In this document: piece by piece, positions 6,072 to 14,344 of the stretch
How positions within the stretch are numbered: the stretch's first letter is position 1
Layout: the number at the start of each line of letters is the position of its first letter
From: Streptomyces sp. NRRL F-5126
GTDB taxonomy: Bacteria; Actinomycetota; Actinomycetes; Streptomycetales; Streptomycetaceae
NCBI RefSeq assembly: GCF_000721265.1
Contig: NZ_JOFZ01000008.1
Coordinates: 310,001-374,000, forward strand
Length of the DNA stretch: 64,000 bases
Direction of reading: 5' to 3'
Translations under genes and position numbers: made by a program
Notes under the pieces: generated by a model
The model's input: only the letters and a program-made list of their open reading frames with translations
The model's database searches: none
Told to the model about the DNA's origin: nothing

Positions 6072-8621
6072 CTACTCGACGGGATGCGTGAGCTCGATGT
6101 CGTGCCCGTCGACGCCCCGGCCCCCCACGGTCAACGAGCCCGCGACCGGCGGGTAGCCGGTGGCGATGACCGTGTACTCGCCCGAGTCCAGGTCGGCGAA
6201 GGCGTACGCGCCGTCCTCGCCGGTCGTGGACGTGGCGACGACGTTGCCCGCCGCGTCCACGAGCGTGACCCGCGCGTCGTGCAGCGGGCGGCGGTCGGCG
6301 CCCGCCCGCACGATGCCCTGCACCAGCGCGCCCGAGTCGAGGACGGCCTCGATCCGCGTCACGCCCTGGCCGCCGATCTCCACCGGGAGGGCGAGCGGCC
6401 GGTAGCCCGACGCGTTGACGGCGACGGTCACCGAGCCCGGCACGAGCTCGCCGAACGCGAACTCGCCCATGGCGTCCGACTTGCCGGTGGCGAGCACGTC
6501 GCCGCGGATGTCGGTCACGATCACCATCGCGTCCGCGATCGCGGAGCCGGAGTCGGCGCCGCGCACCGAGCCCGCGAGTCCGCTCGTGCCGGACAGCAGG
6601 ATGTCGAACGGCAGCGGCTCGTCGCCCACGACCACCGTGGACGCCTGCGGCTGGAACCCGTCGGCGGCCGCGATCAGCACGTAGCTGCCCGCGCCGGGCG
6701 CCTCGACGACGTACACGCCGTCGGGGCGCGCCACGGACCTGCCGAGCTGCCGGCCGCCGAGCGAGATGAGGGTGACGGCGGCGCCTGACACCGCGGCGCC
6801 CTCGGCGCTGCGTACCAGGCCGTGCACGGGAGTGCCCTCGGGCAGCGGTGGCACGCCCGAGCCGTCCGCGCCGCCGGTGGCGCCGGTCGCGGCGAGGCCG
6901 GCGAGCGGCTCCGTGCGCCCGGTCGTGTCCGCGGGTATGTCCGAGTAGGAGGCGGCGGGCGCCTGGGCCTGCGCGGCGGGTCCGGTGACGGCGGCGGCCG
7001 TCTCCTGCGGGTCCTGCGACGGGTCGCCGACAGCACGTGTCCTCAACGGAACCTCCTTGATGAACCAGGTGACCAGGAACGCGACGAGTGCACACGGCGC
7101 CGCGAACAGGAAGATGTCACCTACACCATGCCCGTAAGCGACCTCCATGACGTGACGCAGGGGTGCGGGCATCGCGCCGAGATCGGGGATCCCCCCTCCG
7201 CCGCCGCCCGCCTTGGCGGCCAGGGCCTTGCCCTGCGGGCCGAGCGCGGTGAGCCCGTCCGTGACGTACTTGGTCACGTGGTTGGCGAGGATGGCACCGA
7301 GCGCGGAGACGCCGATGGCGCCGCCCAGGGACCGGAAGAACGTGATCGTGGAACTGGCGGACCCGAGGTCCTTGGCCTGCACCTGGTTCTGCGTGCACAG
7401 CACCAGGTTCTGCATCATCATGCCGATGCCGAGGCCCATGGCGGCCATGAAGATCGACATGTGCCAGTACGTGGTGTCGTAGCGGATGGTGCCCAGCAGG
7501 CCGAGGCCGCCGGTCAGCAGGAAGCCGCCGGTGACGAGCCAGACCTTCCAGCGTCCTGTTCGGGTGATGATCTGGCCCGTGACGGTCGACGCCACGAACA
7601 GGCCGGCGATCATCGGGATGGTCATCACGCCGGACATCGTCGGGCTCTTGCCGCGCGCCAGCTGGAAGTACTGGCTGAAGAAGACCGTGCCGGCGAACAT
7701 CGAGATGCCGACGAACAGGGACGCCGCGGACGCCAGGGAGATCGTCCGGTTGCGGAACAGCCGCAGCGGGATGATCGGCTCGCTGGCCTTCGACTCCACC
7801 AGCAGGAAGAGCAGGCCGAGCACGATCGAGCCGCCGACCATCGCGTACGTCTGCCACGACAGCCAGTCGTACTTGGTGCCGGCGAACGTCACCCAGACGA
7901 GCAGCAGCGAGGCCGCGGCGCTGATGAAGAACGCGCCGCCCCAGTCGACCTTGACCTTCCGCTTCACGATCGGCAGGTGCAGGGTCTTCTGCAGCACGAT
8001 CAGGGCGATCACCGCGAACGGCACGCCGACGTAGAAGCACCAGCGCCAGCCCAGCCAGGACGTGTCGGTGATGACACCGCCGATCAGCGGGCCGCCGACG
8101 GTGGCGACGGCGAAGGTCGCGCCGAGGTAGCCGCTGTAGCGGCCGCGCTCGCGCGGGGAGATCATCGCGGCCATCACGATCTGGGCGAGCGCGGACAGGC
8201 CGCCCACGCCGATGCCCTGGAAGACGCGCACCGCGATCAGCATCTCGGAGTTCACCGAAAGGCCGGCGATGATCGAGCCGGTCACGTAGATGCTCAGGGC
8301 GAGCTGGACCAGCAGCTTCTTGCTGAACAGGTCGGCGAGCTTGCCCCACAGCGGGGTGGTCGCCGTCATGGCCAGCAGGGAGGCGGTCACCACCCAGGTG
8401 TACGAGCTCTGCCCGCCGCCCAGGTCGGAGATGATGTGCGGCAGCGCGTTCGTCACGACCGTCGAGGAGAGGATCGCGACGAACATTCCGAGGAGCAGAC
8501 CGGACAGGGCCTGCATGATCTCGCGGTGCGTCATCGGCGCGCCGGTGCCGGGGGCTGGGGCTGGCTCGCCGCCGTGTTTGGCGTGGCCGCCCCGCACACC
8601 GGTCGGTGTGGATGTAGCCAT
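6072..8621 (-). CDS. DHA2-type MFS drug exporter fused to three carboxypeptidase-regulatory-like domains
   Basis: 849 residues, far longer than the usual ~500 for EmrB/QacA-type transporters. Residues about 30-540 form the 14-TM exporter: DHA2 entry MQALSGLLLGMFVAILSSTV, motif A-like LWGKLADLFSKK, motif C-like AVATVGGPLIGGVI. After a Pro/Ala/Thr-rich linker, residues about 600-849 contain three consecutive beta-sandwich repeats (VHGLVRSAEGAAVSGAAVTL, LAGSVRGADSGSAIADAMV, VQGIVRAGADRRPLHDARV), each ending in a G-x-Y/V-type strand. It is driven by proton motive force and exports an unknown drug or metabolite; the C-terminal repeats may bind a ligand or protein. The MarR gene directly upstream, same strand, is the likely regulator. 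Start ATG at 8621. Confidence 0.88.
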   Translation of the reverse strand: MATSTPTGVRGGHAKHGGEPAPAPGTGAPMTHREIMQALSGLLLGMFVAILSSTVVTNALPHIISDLGGGQSSYTWVVTASLLAMTATTPLWGKLADLFSKKLLVQLALSIYVTGSIIAGLSVNSEMLIAVRVFQGIGVGGLSALAQIVMAAMISPRERGRYSGYLGATFAVATVGGPLIGGVITDTSWLGWRWCFYVGVPFAVIALIVLQKTLHLPIVKRKVKVDWGGAFFISAAASLLLVWVTFAGTKYDWLSWQTYAMVGGSIVLGLLFLLVESKASEPIIPLRLFRNRTISLASAASLFVGISMFAGTVFFSQYFQLARGKSPTMSGVMTIPMIAGLFVASTVTGQIITRTGRWKVWLVTGGFLLTGGLGLLGTIRYDTTYWHMSIFMAAMGLGIGMMMQNLVLCTQNQVQAKDLGSASSTITFFRSLGGAIGVSALGAILANHVTKYVTDGLTALGPQGKALAAKAGGGGGGIPDLGAMPAPLRHVMEVAYGHGVGDIFLFAAPCALVAFLVTWFIKEVPLRTRAVGDPSQDPQETAAAVTGPAAQAQAPAASYSDIPADTTGRTEPLAGLAATGATGGADGSGVPPLPEGTPVHGLVRSAEGAAVSGAAVTLISLGGRQLGRSVARPDGVYVVEAPGAGSYVLIAAADGFQPQASTVVVGDEPLPFDILLSGTSGLAGSVRGADSGSAIADAMVIVTDIRGDVLATGKSDAMGEFAFGELVPGSVTVAVNASGYRPLALPVEIGGQGVTRIEAVLDSGALVQGIVRAGADRRPLHDARVTLVDAAGNVVATSTTGEDGAYAFADLDSGEYTVIATGYPPVAGSLTVGGRGVDGHDIELTHPVE

Positions 8622-8771
8622 CTGGTCTGGTTCCTTGTCCTGCGTCTGTGGGGGTGAGGGTCACGGGTCGGCCGGTGGGTGCGCCGCACCGGGCGCACCG
8701 GCTGTTTCGGGCATGTCACCCGCGTGTCGAGCCGCCGCTCACCGGGGGCGTGTGCCGGGCCGGGGGGCTCG

Positions 8772-9290
8772 TCACGGTGCGTTCGCCGGCGTGTCCGCCG
8801 GGCGTGGAGTCCGGACCGCGGGTGCGCGGTGGCCTGTGCCGGGGTGGTCGCCGTGCGGCGCACGGCAGTCGCCGAAGTCCTCGCGGAGCCTGCCGAGCAT
8901 CGTCGTCAGCGCCTCCAGGTCCTCGTCGGACCAGTCGGCCAGCGTGGTCGCGATCATGTCGACGGCGGCCTCGGCCATGGCCGCGAGCATGTCGCGTCCG
9001 GCCGGGGTCAGCCGCAGCAGCCGCGACCTGCCGTCCGCCGGATCGGGCAGCCTCTCCAGCCAGCCGCGTTGCGCCGCGTGCGCGACGTGCCTGCTGGTCA
9101 CCGACACGTCGACGGCGAGCAGCTCGGAGAGCCTGCTCATCCGCATCTCGCCGTGGGCGTTGACCAGTGAGAGCACGACGGCGGGGCCGCCGGGGCACTC
9201 GGCGGGCAGCGAGCGGGTCAGGGCGCGCTTGACGGCACCGAGGGCGGTGATGTGCCGCGCCAGTTCCCTGTACCGGCTCTGTGTGGCCAT
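8772..9290 (-). CDS. MarR-family regulator
   Basis: 172-residue MarR protein with winged helix MRMSRLSELLAVDVSVTSRHVAHAAQRGWLERLPDPADGR, where DPADGRSRLLRLT is the canonical wing motif. ATG 9290 is preceded by GGGAGAG at good spacing. The C-terminal 30 residues are Pro/Arg-rich and outside the domain. It sits upstream of the exporter gene on the same strand, and its promoter is overlaid by two copies of a small palindrome, so it probably represses itself and the exporter operon until a ligand binds. Confidence 0.9.
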   Translation of the reverse strand: MATQSRYRELARHITALGAVKRALTRSLPAECPGGPAVVLSLVNAHGEMRMSRLSELLAVDVSVTSRHVAHAAQRGWLERLPDPADGRSRLLRLTPAGRDMLAAMAEAAVDMIATTLADWSDEDLEALTTMLGRLREDFGDCRAPHGDHPGTGHRAPAVRTPRPADTPANAP

Positions 9291-9310
9291 GGGCTCTCCC
9301 GACGAATACG

Positions 9311-9351
9311 TTGCTCCAGGCAACCATAATCCTGTTGGTTGCTACAGGCAA
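9311..9351 (-). promoter_or_regulatory. marR promoter with twin MarR operator candidates
   Basis: On the minus strand TTGCCT (9346-9351) and TATGGT (9323-9328) are separated by exactly 17 nt, a good vegetative promoter. Two 13-bp near-identical elements, TTGCTCCAGGCAA at 9311-9323 and TTGCTACAGGCAA at 9339-9351, each have TTGC/GCAA arms and touch the -10 and -35 boxes respectively, 28 bp centre to centre. This geometry suits autorepression. Confidence 0.7.
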
Positions 9352-9510
9352 ATAGAGAACGTACGGCACGGACCACGGAATAACAAAATCTTCACATCGG
9401 AATGATCAATATGCTTGCGCATGCGTTCGATCGCACACTCGTGTGCGTGGCCGTCACGCTCTTCTCACGTCCACCGCGTGAACACCCGACAACCCTTTCC
9501 GGGCCCGGGG

Positions 9511-9539
9511 TTGGGCGGAACCCGGTGGTTCGCTAGGGT
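9511..9539 (+). promoter_or_regulatory. Promoter of the small membrane protein gene
   Basis: TTGGGC (9511-9516), 17-nt spacer, TAGGGT (9534-9539). The ATG at 9548 begins 8 nt after the -10 box, so the transcript is probably leaderless. Confidence 0.6.
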
Positions 9540-9547
9540 CTCGCACC

Positions 9548-9772
9548 ATGGCACACAACCCTCATGCCCCGCAGGGCCCTCAGGGCACACCTGGCAACCC
9601 CGACCCCGCGGGCAGCACCCAGATGTTCCGCGCCTTCGTCGACGAGGGCGAGCCGCAGCGGCAGCCGACGGCCGCCGTGCGCCAGAGCGGCGGGCCGAAG
9701 GTCGGTGTGATCGTCGGCGTGGTGCTCGTCGTGGTCGTGCTGGCCGTCGTGGCCTGGCTGGCGCTCGGCTGA
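9548..9772 (+). CDS. Small tail-anchored membrane protein, unknown function
   Basis: 74 residues: a polar Pro/Gly/Gln-rich N-terminus (about 50 residues) and one C-terminal TM segment (VGVIVGVVLVVVVLAVVAWL), so probably tail-anchored in the membrane with the N-terminus inside. It has a good promoter and a strong downstream hairpin, hence a real monocistronic gene. Its position between the MarR gene and the sigma gene appears conserved in Streptomyces as far as I recall. No domain recognised. Confidence 0.75.
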   Translation: MAHNPHAPQGPQGTPGNPDPAGSTQMFRAFVDEGEPQRQPTAAVRQSGGPKVGVIVGVVLVVVVLAVVAWLALG

Positions 9773-9797
9773 GCGAGCGAGTACTTCCCTGTCCTTT

Positions 9798-9823
9798 CCG
9801 GCCGGTCCGCGAGGACCGGCCGG
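9798..9823. terminator. Bidirectional terminator, 11-bp stem
   Basis: CCGGCCGGTCC (9798-9808), loop GCGA, GGACCGGCCGG (9813-9823), a perfect 11-bp stem between the convergent small membrane protein gene and the sigma factor gene. No long U-tract, as is common in Streptomyces. Confidence 0.75.
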
Positions 9824-9854
9824 CTCTCTTCTCCCCGTTGGTTCCCCGTCGGTC

Positions 9855-10745
9855 TCAGTCGGAGATCAGGCCCTCGCGCAGCTGCGCGAGGGTGCGGGTC
9901 AGCAGGCGCGAGACGTGCATCTGCGAGATGCCGACTTCCTCGCCGATCTGCGACTGCGTCATGTTCGCGAAGAAGCGGAGCATGATGATCTGCCGCTCAC
10001 GCGGCGGCAGCTTCGCCAGCAGCGGCTTCAGCGACTCCCGGTACTCCACGCCTTCGAGCGCGAGGTCCTCGTAGCCGAGGCGGTCGGCGAGCGACCCCTC
10101 GCCGCCGTCGTCCTCCGCCGAGGGCGAGTCGAGCGACGAGGCCGTGTACGCGTTGCCCACCGCGAGCCCGTCGACCACGTCCTCCTCGGACACGCCGAGC
10201 ACGGCGGCCAGTTCGGGCACGGTCGGGGAGCGGTCCAGCTTCTGCGCGAGCTCGTCGCTGGCCTTCGTCAGCGCGAGCCGCAGCTCCTGGAGGCGGCGCG
10301 GCACGCGCACCGACCACGAGGTGTCGCGGAAGAAGCGCTTGATCTCGCCGACGACTGTCGGCATCGCGAACGTCGGGAACTCCACGCCGCGCTCGCAGTC
10401 GAACCGGTCGATGGCCTTGATCAGGCCGATCGTGCCGACCTGGACGATGTCCTCCATGGGCTCGTTGCGGCTGCGGAAGCGCGCCGCCGCGTATCTGACG
10501 AGCGGGAGGTTGAGCTCGATGAGCGTGTCGCGCACATAGGTGCGCTCCGGGCCGTCCGCACCTTCCCGGCCCTCCGCGTCCAGCGCGGCGAGCCGCACGA
10601 ACAGGGAGCGGGACAGGGTACGGGTATCGATGGCCTCCGGCTGTGACGGCACCGGCGGCTGGGCCACCACGGTGTCGAGAGCGTCGGGCGCGGGAGCGCT
10701 CTTGGTGAGCGTGAGCACCTTAGGGCTGCCCTGTTCTGCGGACAT
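9855..10745 (-). CDS. sigN: SigB/SigF-family RNA polymerase sigma factor, probably SigN
   Basis: 296-residue group 3 sigma factor. Region 2 is visible as [23 protein letters not shown] and [19 protein letters not shown], region 3 as PRRLQELRLALTKASDELAQ, and region 4 ends with ERQIIMLRFFANMTQSQIGE and [11 protein letters not shown]. Such factors direct stress and aerial-hypha genes and are usually held by anti-sigma factors; none is encoded here. The pair of adjacent sigma genes with tRNA-Ser, tadA and upp nearby matches my memory of SCO4034 (sigN) and SCO4035 (sigF), hence the symbol, which is not database-checked. A promoter of the SigB/SigF type lies upstream, suggesting autoregulation or cross-regulation. 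Confidence 0.87.
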   Translation of the reverse strand: MSAEQGSPKVLTLTKSAPAPDALDTVVAQPPVPSQPEAIDTRTLSRSLFVRLAALDAEGREGADGPERTYVRDTLIELNLPLVRYAAARFRSRNEPMEDIVQVGTIGLIKAIDRFDCERGVEFPTFAMPTVVGEIKRFFRDTSWSVRVPRRLQELRLALTKASDELAQKLDRSPTVPELAAVLGVSEEDVVDGLAVGNAYTASSLDSPSAEDDGGEGSLADRLGYEDLALEGVEYRESLKPLLAKLPPRERQIIMLRFFANMTQSQIGEEVGISQMHVSRLLTRTLAQLREGLISD

Positions 10746-10812
10746 GCCACCCCCTTGAGGTCGCGGACGGTCGCGTTGGGCGTTCTATTCGATGAACGCA
10801 GCCTCCACCTGA

Positions 10813-10838
10813 ATACCGGCGGCGGACCCGTGCCAAAC
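10813..10838 (-). promoter_or_regulatory. SigB/SigF-type promoter upstream of the sigN-like gene
   Basis: On the minus strand GTTT (10835-10838), a 16-nt spacer and CGGTAT (10813-10818) fit the GNNT-N14-16-GGGTA(C/T) pattern of Streptomyces SigB-family promoters with one mismatch. It lies 67 nt before the ATG at 10745. Confidence 0.5.
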
Positions 10839-10882
10839 GCGGTATCCGCAGAATGTCACATGTCGGCAACGCGCTGTAGTGA

Positions 10883-10894
10883 CATGTCGACATG
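10883..10894. promoter_or_regulatory. Perfect 12-bp palindrome CATGTCGACATG
   Basis: The palindrome lies in the 233-bp gap between the two sigma genes, about 140 bp upstream of the sigN-like start. A related half-element ACATGTCG occurs at about 10858-10865. Candidate regulator site; the protein is unknown. Confidence 0.4.
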
Positions 10895-10978
10895 GGAGGG
10901 CGACGTCAACGCAGGAAAACGGCCATCTGGAGCGGCTGGGACGGAGGGTGACGGAAATTCAGGGAGTAACCGCGAGGG

Positions 10979-11920
10979 TTAGGCTTCGATCCGATTTGCG
11001 GATCGAAGTCTGGCAAAGCTTCGGGCAAGAAGCCTTGACACATGCATCTGCGAGACCCCCAGCTCCTGGCTGATCTGCGACTGCGTCAGGTTGCTGTAGT
11101 AGCGCAGCATCAGGATGCGCTGCTCGCGCTCGGGCAGCTGTACGAGGAGGTGCCGTACGAGGTCGCGGTGTTCGACGCCGGCGAGCGCGGGGTCCTCGTA
11201 CCCGAGGCGGTCGAGCAGGCCCGGCAGCCCGTCGCCCTCCTGCGCGGCCTCGAGCGACGTGGCGTGGTAGGAGCGGCCCGCCTCGATGCAGGCGAGCACC
11301 TCGTCCTCGGAGATCTTGAGCCGCTCGGCGATCTCGGCCGTGGTCGGCGAGCGGCCGTGAGCGGTCGTCAGGTCCTCGGTGGCGCCGGTGACCTGGACCC
11401 ACAGCTCGTGCAGGCGGCGCGGCACGTGAACGGTGCGCACATTGTCCCGGAAGTAACGTTTGATCTCGCCCACGACGGTCGGCATGGCGAACGTCGGGAA
11501 CTGCACGCCCCGGTCGGGGTCGAACCGGTCGATCGCGTTGATCAGCCCGATCGTGCCGACCTGGACGACGTCCTCCATGGGCTCGTTGCGGCTGCGGAAG
11601 CGGGCGGCGGCGTACCGCACGAGGGGGAGGTTCGCCTCGATCAGCGCCGCGCGGACGCGGTGGTGCGCCTCGGTGCCGGGTTCGAGCGTCTTGAGCTCGG
11701 CGAAGAGCACCTGGGTGAGGGCGCGGGTGTCGGCCGCCCTGCTCTGCCCGGCGGTCGGCGGGCGTCCCTGTGCGCGCGCGCCGCCCTGGGTCGGCGTCCC
11801 GGCGGCCCCGGCGCCCCCGTCGCCCCCGTCCGCCGTGTCGCCCCGGGGCGCGCCCCCGCCCCGGGGTGCGGCGGGCGGTGACTCCTGGGGTGGTGCTTGA
11901 GGCGTTGTACTGGCCGGCAC
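10979..11920 (-). CDS. sigF: SigF-type RNA polymerase sigma factor
   Basis: 313-residue group 3 sigma factor with a Pro/Ala/Gly-rich N-terminal extension of about 65 residues, then region 2 ([42 protein letters not shown]), region 3 ([18 protein letters not shown]) and region 4 ([37 protein letters not shown]). It is paralogous to the adjacent sigma gene, and most of region 2 is identical between them, suggesting an old tandem duplication. S. coelicolor SigF is needed for late spore maturation; the symbol rests on gene order and recalled sequence. GTG 11920 (PASTTPQ) is chosen; GTG 11926 with a nearby GAGGGG is equally possible. Confidence 0.87.
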   Translation of the reverse strand: MPASTTPQAPPQESPPAAPRGGGAPRGDTADGGDGGAGAAGTPTQGGARAQGRPPTAGQSRAADTRALTQVLFAELKTLEPGTEAHHRVRAALIEANLPLVRYAAARFRSRNEPMEDVVQVGTIGLINAIDRFDPDRGVQFPTFAMPTVVGEIKRYFRDNVRTVHVPRRLHELWVQVTGATEDLTTAHGRSPTTAEIAERLKISEDEVLACIEAGRSYHATSLEAAQEGDGLPGLLDRLGYEDPALAGVEHRDLVRHLLVQLPEREQRILMLRYYSNLTQSQISQELGVSQMHVSRLLARSFARLRSANRIEA

Positions 11921-11935
11921 GGTCACGCCACCCCT

Positions 11936-11974
11936 CGTCAACTTTCGGTCAACTCATCGGTCAAAAGCGGTCAT
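11936..11974. promoter_or_regulatory. Four phased CGGTCAA-like direct repeats upstream of the sigF-like gene
   Basis: Elements CGTCAA (11936-11941), CGGTCAA (11946-11952), CGGTCAA (11958-11964) and CGGTCAT (11968-11974) recur every 10-12 bp, about one helical turn, just upstream of the start codon. This is typical of cooperative regulator binding on one DNA face; the regulator is unknown. Confidence 0.5.
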
Positions 11975-12053
11975 AGCATCACAAGACATGTGCACGATGT
12001 GCAAGCACCCGATAACTCCGTGTTGGCACCTGTTTGCCGCTTAAACGCGGAGA

Positions 12054-12078
12054 GCCCCACGTCATCCCGACGTGGGGC
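12054..12078. terminator. Hairpin terminator, 10-bp stem
   Basis: GCCCCACGTC (12054-12063), loop ATCCC, GACGTGGGGC (12069-12078), perfect. It lies just past the end of the Dabb-domain gene on the minus strand and before the sigma gene's upstream region. Confidence 0.65.
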
Positions 12079-12094
12079 CCGAGCCGGCGGAGGG

Positions 12095-12397
12095 TCAGAA
12101 CTCGTAGTCGGCGATCACCCAGGTGGCGAACTCGCGCCACAGGGCCACGCCTGCCTGGTGGTCGGGGTGGTCGGCGTAGCGCCGGAGCGCGTCGGCGTCG
12201 GCGACGGCGGCGTTGATCGCGTAGTCGTACGCGTTCGACCGGTCGCTGAGGTTCCGTGCGAACTCCCACGACTCGACCTCGGGCACCCGTCCGCCGAGCG
12301 CGGTGAACGCCGCCACGCCTGCGGCGACGCGCGGGTCGTCGTGGGAGACGCCCTCGTTGAGCTTGAACAGGACCAGATGGCGGATCACGGCGTACAC
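12095..12397 (-). CDS. Dabb (stress-responsive alpha/beta barrel) domain protein
   Basis: 100-residue single-domain Dabb protein: IRHLVLFKLNEGVS at the N-terminus, VPEVESWEFARNLSDRSNAYDYAINAAVADADALRRYADHP in the middle, W-x-x-F-A-T at the end. These small dimeric barrels bind hydrophobic ligands or act as cyclases/monooxygenase-like folds; no catalytic role is assignable. GTG start at 12397; a strong terminator follows, so it is monocistronic. Confidence 0.85.
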   Translation of the reverse strand: MYAVIRHLVLFKLNEGVSHDDPRVAAGVAAFTALGGRVPEVESWEFARNLSDRSNAYDYAINAAVADADALRRYADHPDHQAGVALWREFATWVIADYEF

Positions 12398-12437
12398 ACT
12401 CCCGGGGGGACGACATGCCGCGCCGAGGGCCCCTGGG

Positions 12438-12602
12438 CTACTGGATCAGCTGGGTGAAGAACTGCCCGACACCCTGCGCGGCGCTGGATATCCCCTCGAA
12501 CCCTACTTGCACCAGGTCGGCCGCCCTGGCCGGGGACGTGATGATCGTATAGAGGATGAAGATGACAATCGCATAGAGGATGACCTTCCGTGCGGTCGCC
12601 AT
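12438..12602 (-). CDS. 54-residue membrane protein, unknown function
   Basis: MATARKVILYAIVIFILYTIITSP begins with one TM helix followed by ARAADLVQVGFEGISSAAQGVGQFFTQL, an amphipathic tail. ATG 12602 is preceded by GGGGAGGGTGAGG. An in-frame start 21 codons earlier has no ribosome-binding site. The size, single TM segment and amphipathic tail suggest a membrane-associated scaffold or regulator, but there is no family match I can name. Confidence 0.7.
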   Translation of the reverse strand: MATARKVILYAIVIFILYTIITSPARAADLVQVGFEGISSAAQGVGQFFTQLIQ

Positions 12603-12745
12603 CGGCCTCACCCTCCCCGCCGGCTGTTCCGTTGGGCCATGTGCAGTAGCCGTGAGTTTAACCATACGAATGCCGATCGCCGGTGATTGAGGGTGGCCGC
12701 ATACCGGACGTCCACCGTCTGTCCGGGTGATTTCCGCGCGGGGGC

Positions 12746-12783
12746 GTTTCGGGTCGAGGCAGATCCGCGAAACGACTACGCTC
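12746..12783 (+). promoter_or_regulatory. Inverted repeat and -10 box upstream of the P450/terpene synthase operon
   Basis: CGTTTCG (12746-12752) and CGAAACG (12769-12775) form a 7-bp inverted repeat with a 16-nt spacer. TACGCT at 12778-12783 follows immediately, about 90 bp before the P450 start. A regulator bound to the repeat would cover the promoter. Confidence 0.4.
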
Positions 12784-12874
12784 AGTCAATTTTCATAAGC
12801 GAAGCGTGAGATGCTGGCGTCCTGTCTGCCGGTCGCCGGCAGGAACCGCCCCTCGCCCACGGAAGGTTGATGAC

Positions 12875-14344
12875 GTGGCCACGCTGGCTCCTCACTCCGA
12901 CGGCCGTTCGGACCGCACCCGTCCGACGGCGCCCACCCCCCGGGCCCCCGGCGGGGTGCCTGGACTGGGCCATGTGGTGCCGCTGCTGCGCGACCCCCTC
13001 GGGTTCATGGAGTCGCTGTCCCGCGTCGGCGGCGTGGTCGAGACCCGGCTCGGCCCGCGCCGCGTCCGCGTCGTCACGGCGCCCGCACTCGTCCACGAAC
13101 TGCTGGTCGCCCTCGCGCACGACGCGCCGCGCGGCGCGGTGCAGCAGACCCTCAAGGACGCGTTCGGCGACGGCCTGCTGATGTCCGACGGCCAGGCGCA
13201 CCGCGACCGCCGCCGCAGCATGGGCGCGGCGTTCACCAAGGCGCGTGTCGCCGACTACGTGCCCATCATCCAGAGCGTGGTGAAAGAACGTATCGCCGGT
13301 TGGGGCGACGGACGGCTCGTCGACGTGGAGCGGGAGATGAACCACCTCGCGCTCGACGTCGTGACCCGCACCCTCTTCGGCGCCCGTCTCGACGACGACC
13401 TCGCCGCGGCGTTCCACCGCGCGCTGCCCGACCTGGTCAAGGGCCAGATCGTGCACTCCCTGGCGCCCCACCCGGCGTTCGTGCGCCTGCCGCTGCCGGT
13501 CAACCGCCGCTTCGACGAGGCGGTCCGCGTCATCCACCAGGTCGTGGACAGGGCGGTGGGCGAGCGCCGCGAAGGGCTCGGCGAAGGGGTCCGCGAGGGG
13601 GCCCGCGAAGGGGAGGACGACGGCCGGGAGCCCACCCTGCTGTCCCTGCTGCGTGCGGCCGTCGACCCGGCGACGGGCGCTCCCCTCACCGAGGACGACG
13701 TACGGGCCGAGGCCATCACGATGTTCGGTGCGGGCACGGAGACGGTCTCGACGACCATGACGTGGCTGCTCCACGAGCTCGCGCGCCACCCGGACGTCCT
13801 GGCGCGCGTCGTCGCCGAACTGGACGGCCGGCTCGGCCCGGTCGCAGGCGCCGCGTCCGACGCCCTCACGCCGGAGATGTTCGACCACCTGCCCTACACC
13901 GCGAACACCCTGCGCGAGGTGGTGCGCCTGCACACACCCAACGCGTTCCTCATGCGCACCGCGAGCAGGGACGTCACGCTCGGCCCTTACCGCGTACCGG
14001 CCGGCACCGAGCTCCTCTTCAGCCTCACGGCCCTCCACCGCCACCCGGACTTCTTCCCCGACCCGCACACCTTCGACCCCGGCCGCTGGGACGCGGAGGG
14101 GCCGGCGGGGGCGGCGGCGCGGCGTGCGGCCATGCCGTTCGGCGCGGGCAAGCACAAGTGCGTCGGCGAGAACCTGGCATGGGCGGAGCTCGGGGTGGCC
14201 GCGGCGACGATCCTGCGTACCCTGCGCCTCGTCCCGGTGCCGGGCCGCGAGGCCAGGGAGGTCGTGTGGACCACGGTCCAGGCGCAGGGCCTGGCCATGG
14301 CATTCGCCCCGCGCACCGACGCGGACGCGGCGGTGGACCTGTGA
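12875..14344 (+). CDS. Cytochrome P450 paired with a terpene synthase
   Basis: 489-residue cytosolic P450. The I-helix oxygen-binding motif FGAGTET is at 284-290, the K-helix ExxR is E348/R351 (LREVVR), and the haem loop FGAGKHKCVGEN places the axial cysteine at C429. A charged Gly/Glu/Arg-rich insertion (GEGVREGAREGEDDG) precedes the I-helix region. GTG 12875 follows GGAAGG at 8 nt; an earlier in-frame ATG at 12806 lacks a site. Its stop overlaps the terpene synthase start (TGATG), so the pair is translationally coupled and the P450 probably oxidises that synthase's hydrocarbon. No ferredoxin or ferredoxin reductase gene is adjacent, so electrons must come from elsewhere. Confidence 0.93.
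   Translation: MATLAPHSDGRSDRTRPTAPTPRAPGGVPGLGHVVPLLRDPLGFMESLSRVGGVVETRLGPRRVRVVTAPALVHELLVALAHDAPRGAVQQTLKDAFGDGLLMSDGQAHRDRRRSMGAAFTKARVADYVPIIQSVVKERIAGWGDGRLVDVEREMNHLALDVVTRTLFGARLDDDLAAAFHRALPDLVKGQIVHSLAPHPAFVRLPLPVNRRFDEAVRVIHQVVDRAVGERREGLGEGVREGAREGEDDGREPTLLSLLRAAVDPATGAPLTEDDVRAEAITMFGAGTETVSTTMTWLLHELARHPDVLARVVAELDGRLGPVAGAASDALTPEMFDHLPYTANTLREVVRLHTPNAFLMRTASRDVTLGPYRVPAGTELLFSLTALHRHPDFFPDPHTFDPGRWDAEGPAGAAARRAAMPFGAGKHKCVGENLAWAELGVAAATILRTLRLVPVPGREAREVVWTTVQAQGLAMAFAPRTDADAAVDL

Noticed and set aside
5098..7095. 665-codon minus-strand frame
   Set aside because: Frameshifted reading through the YceI and exporter genes, Arg-rich and without domains.
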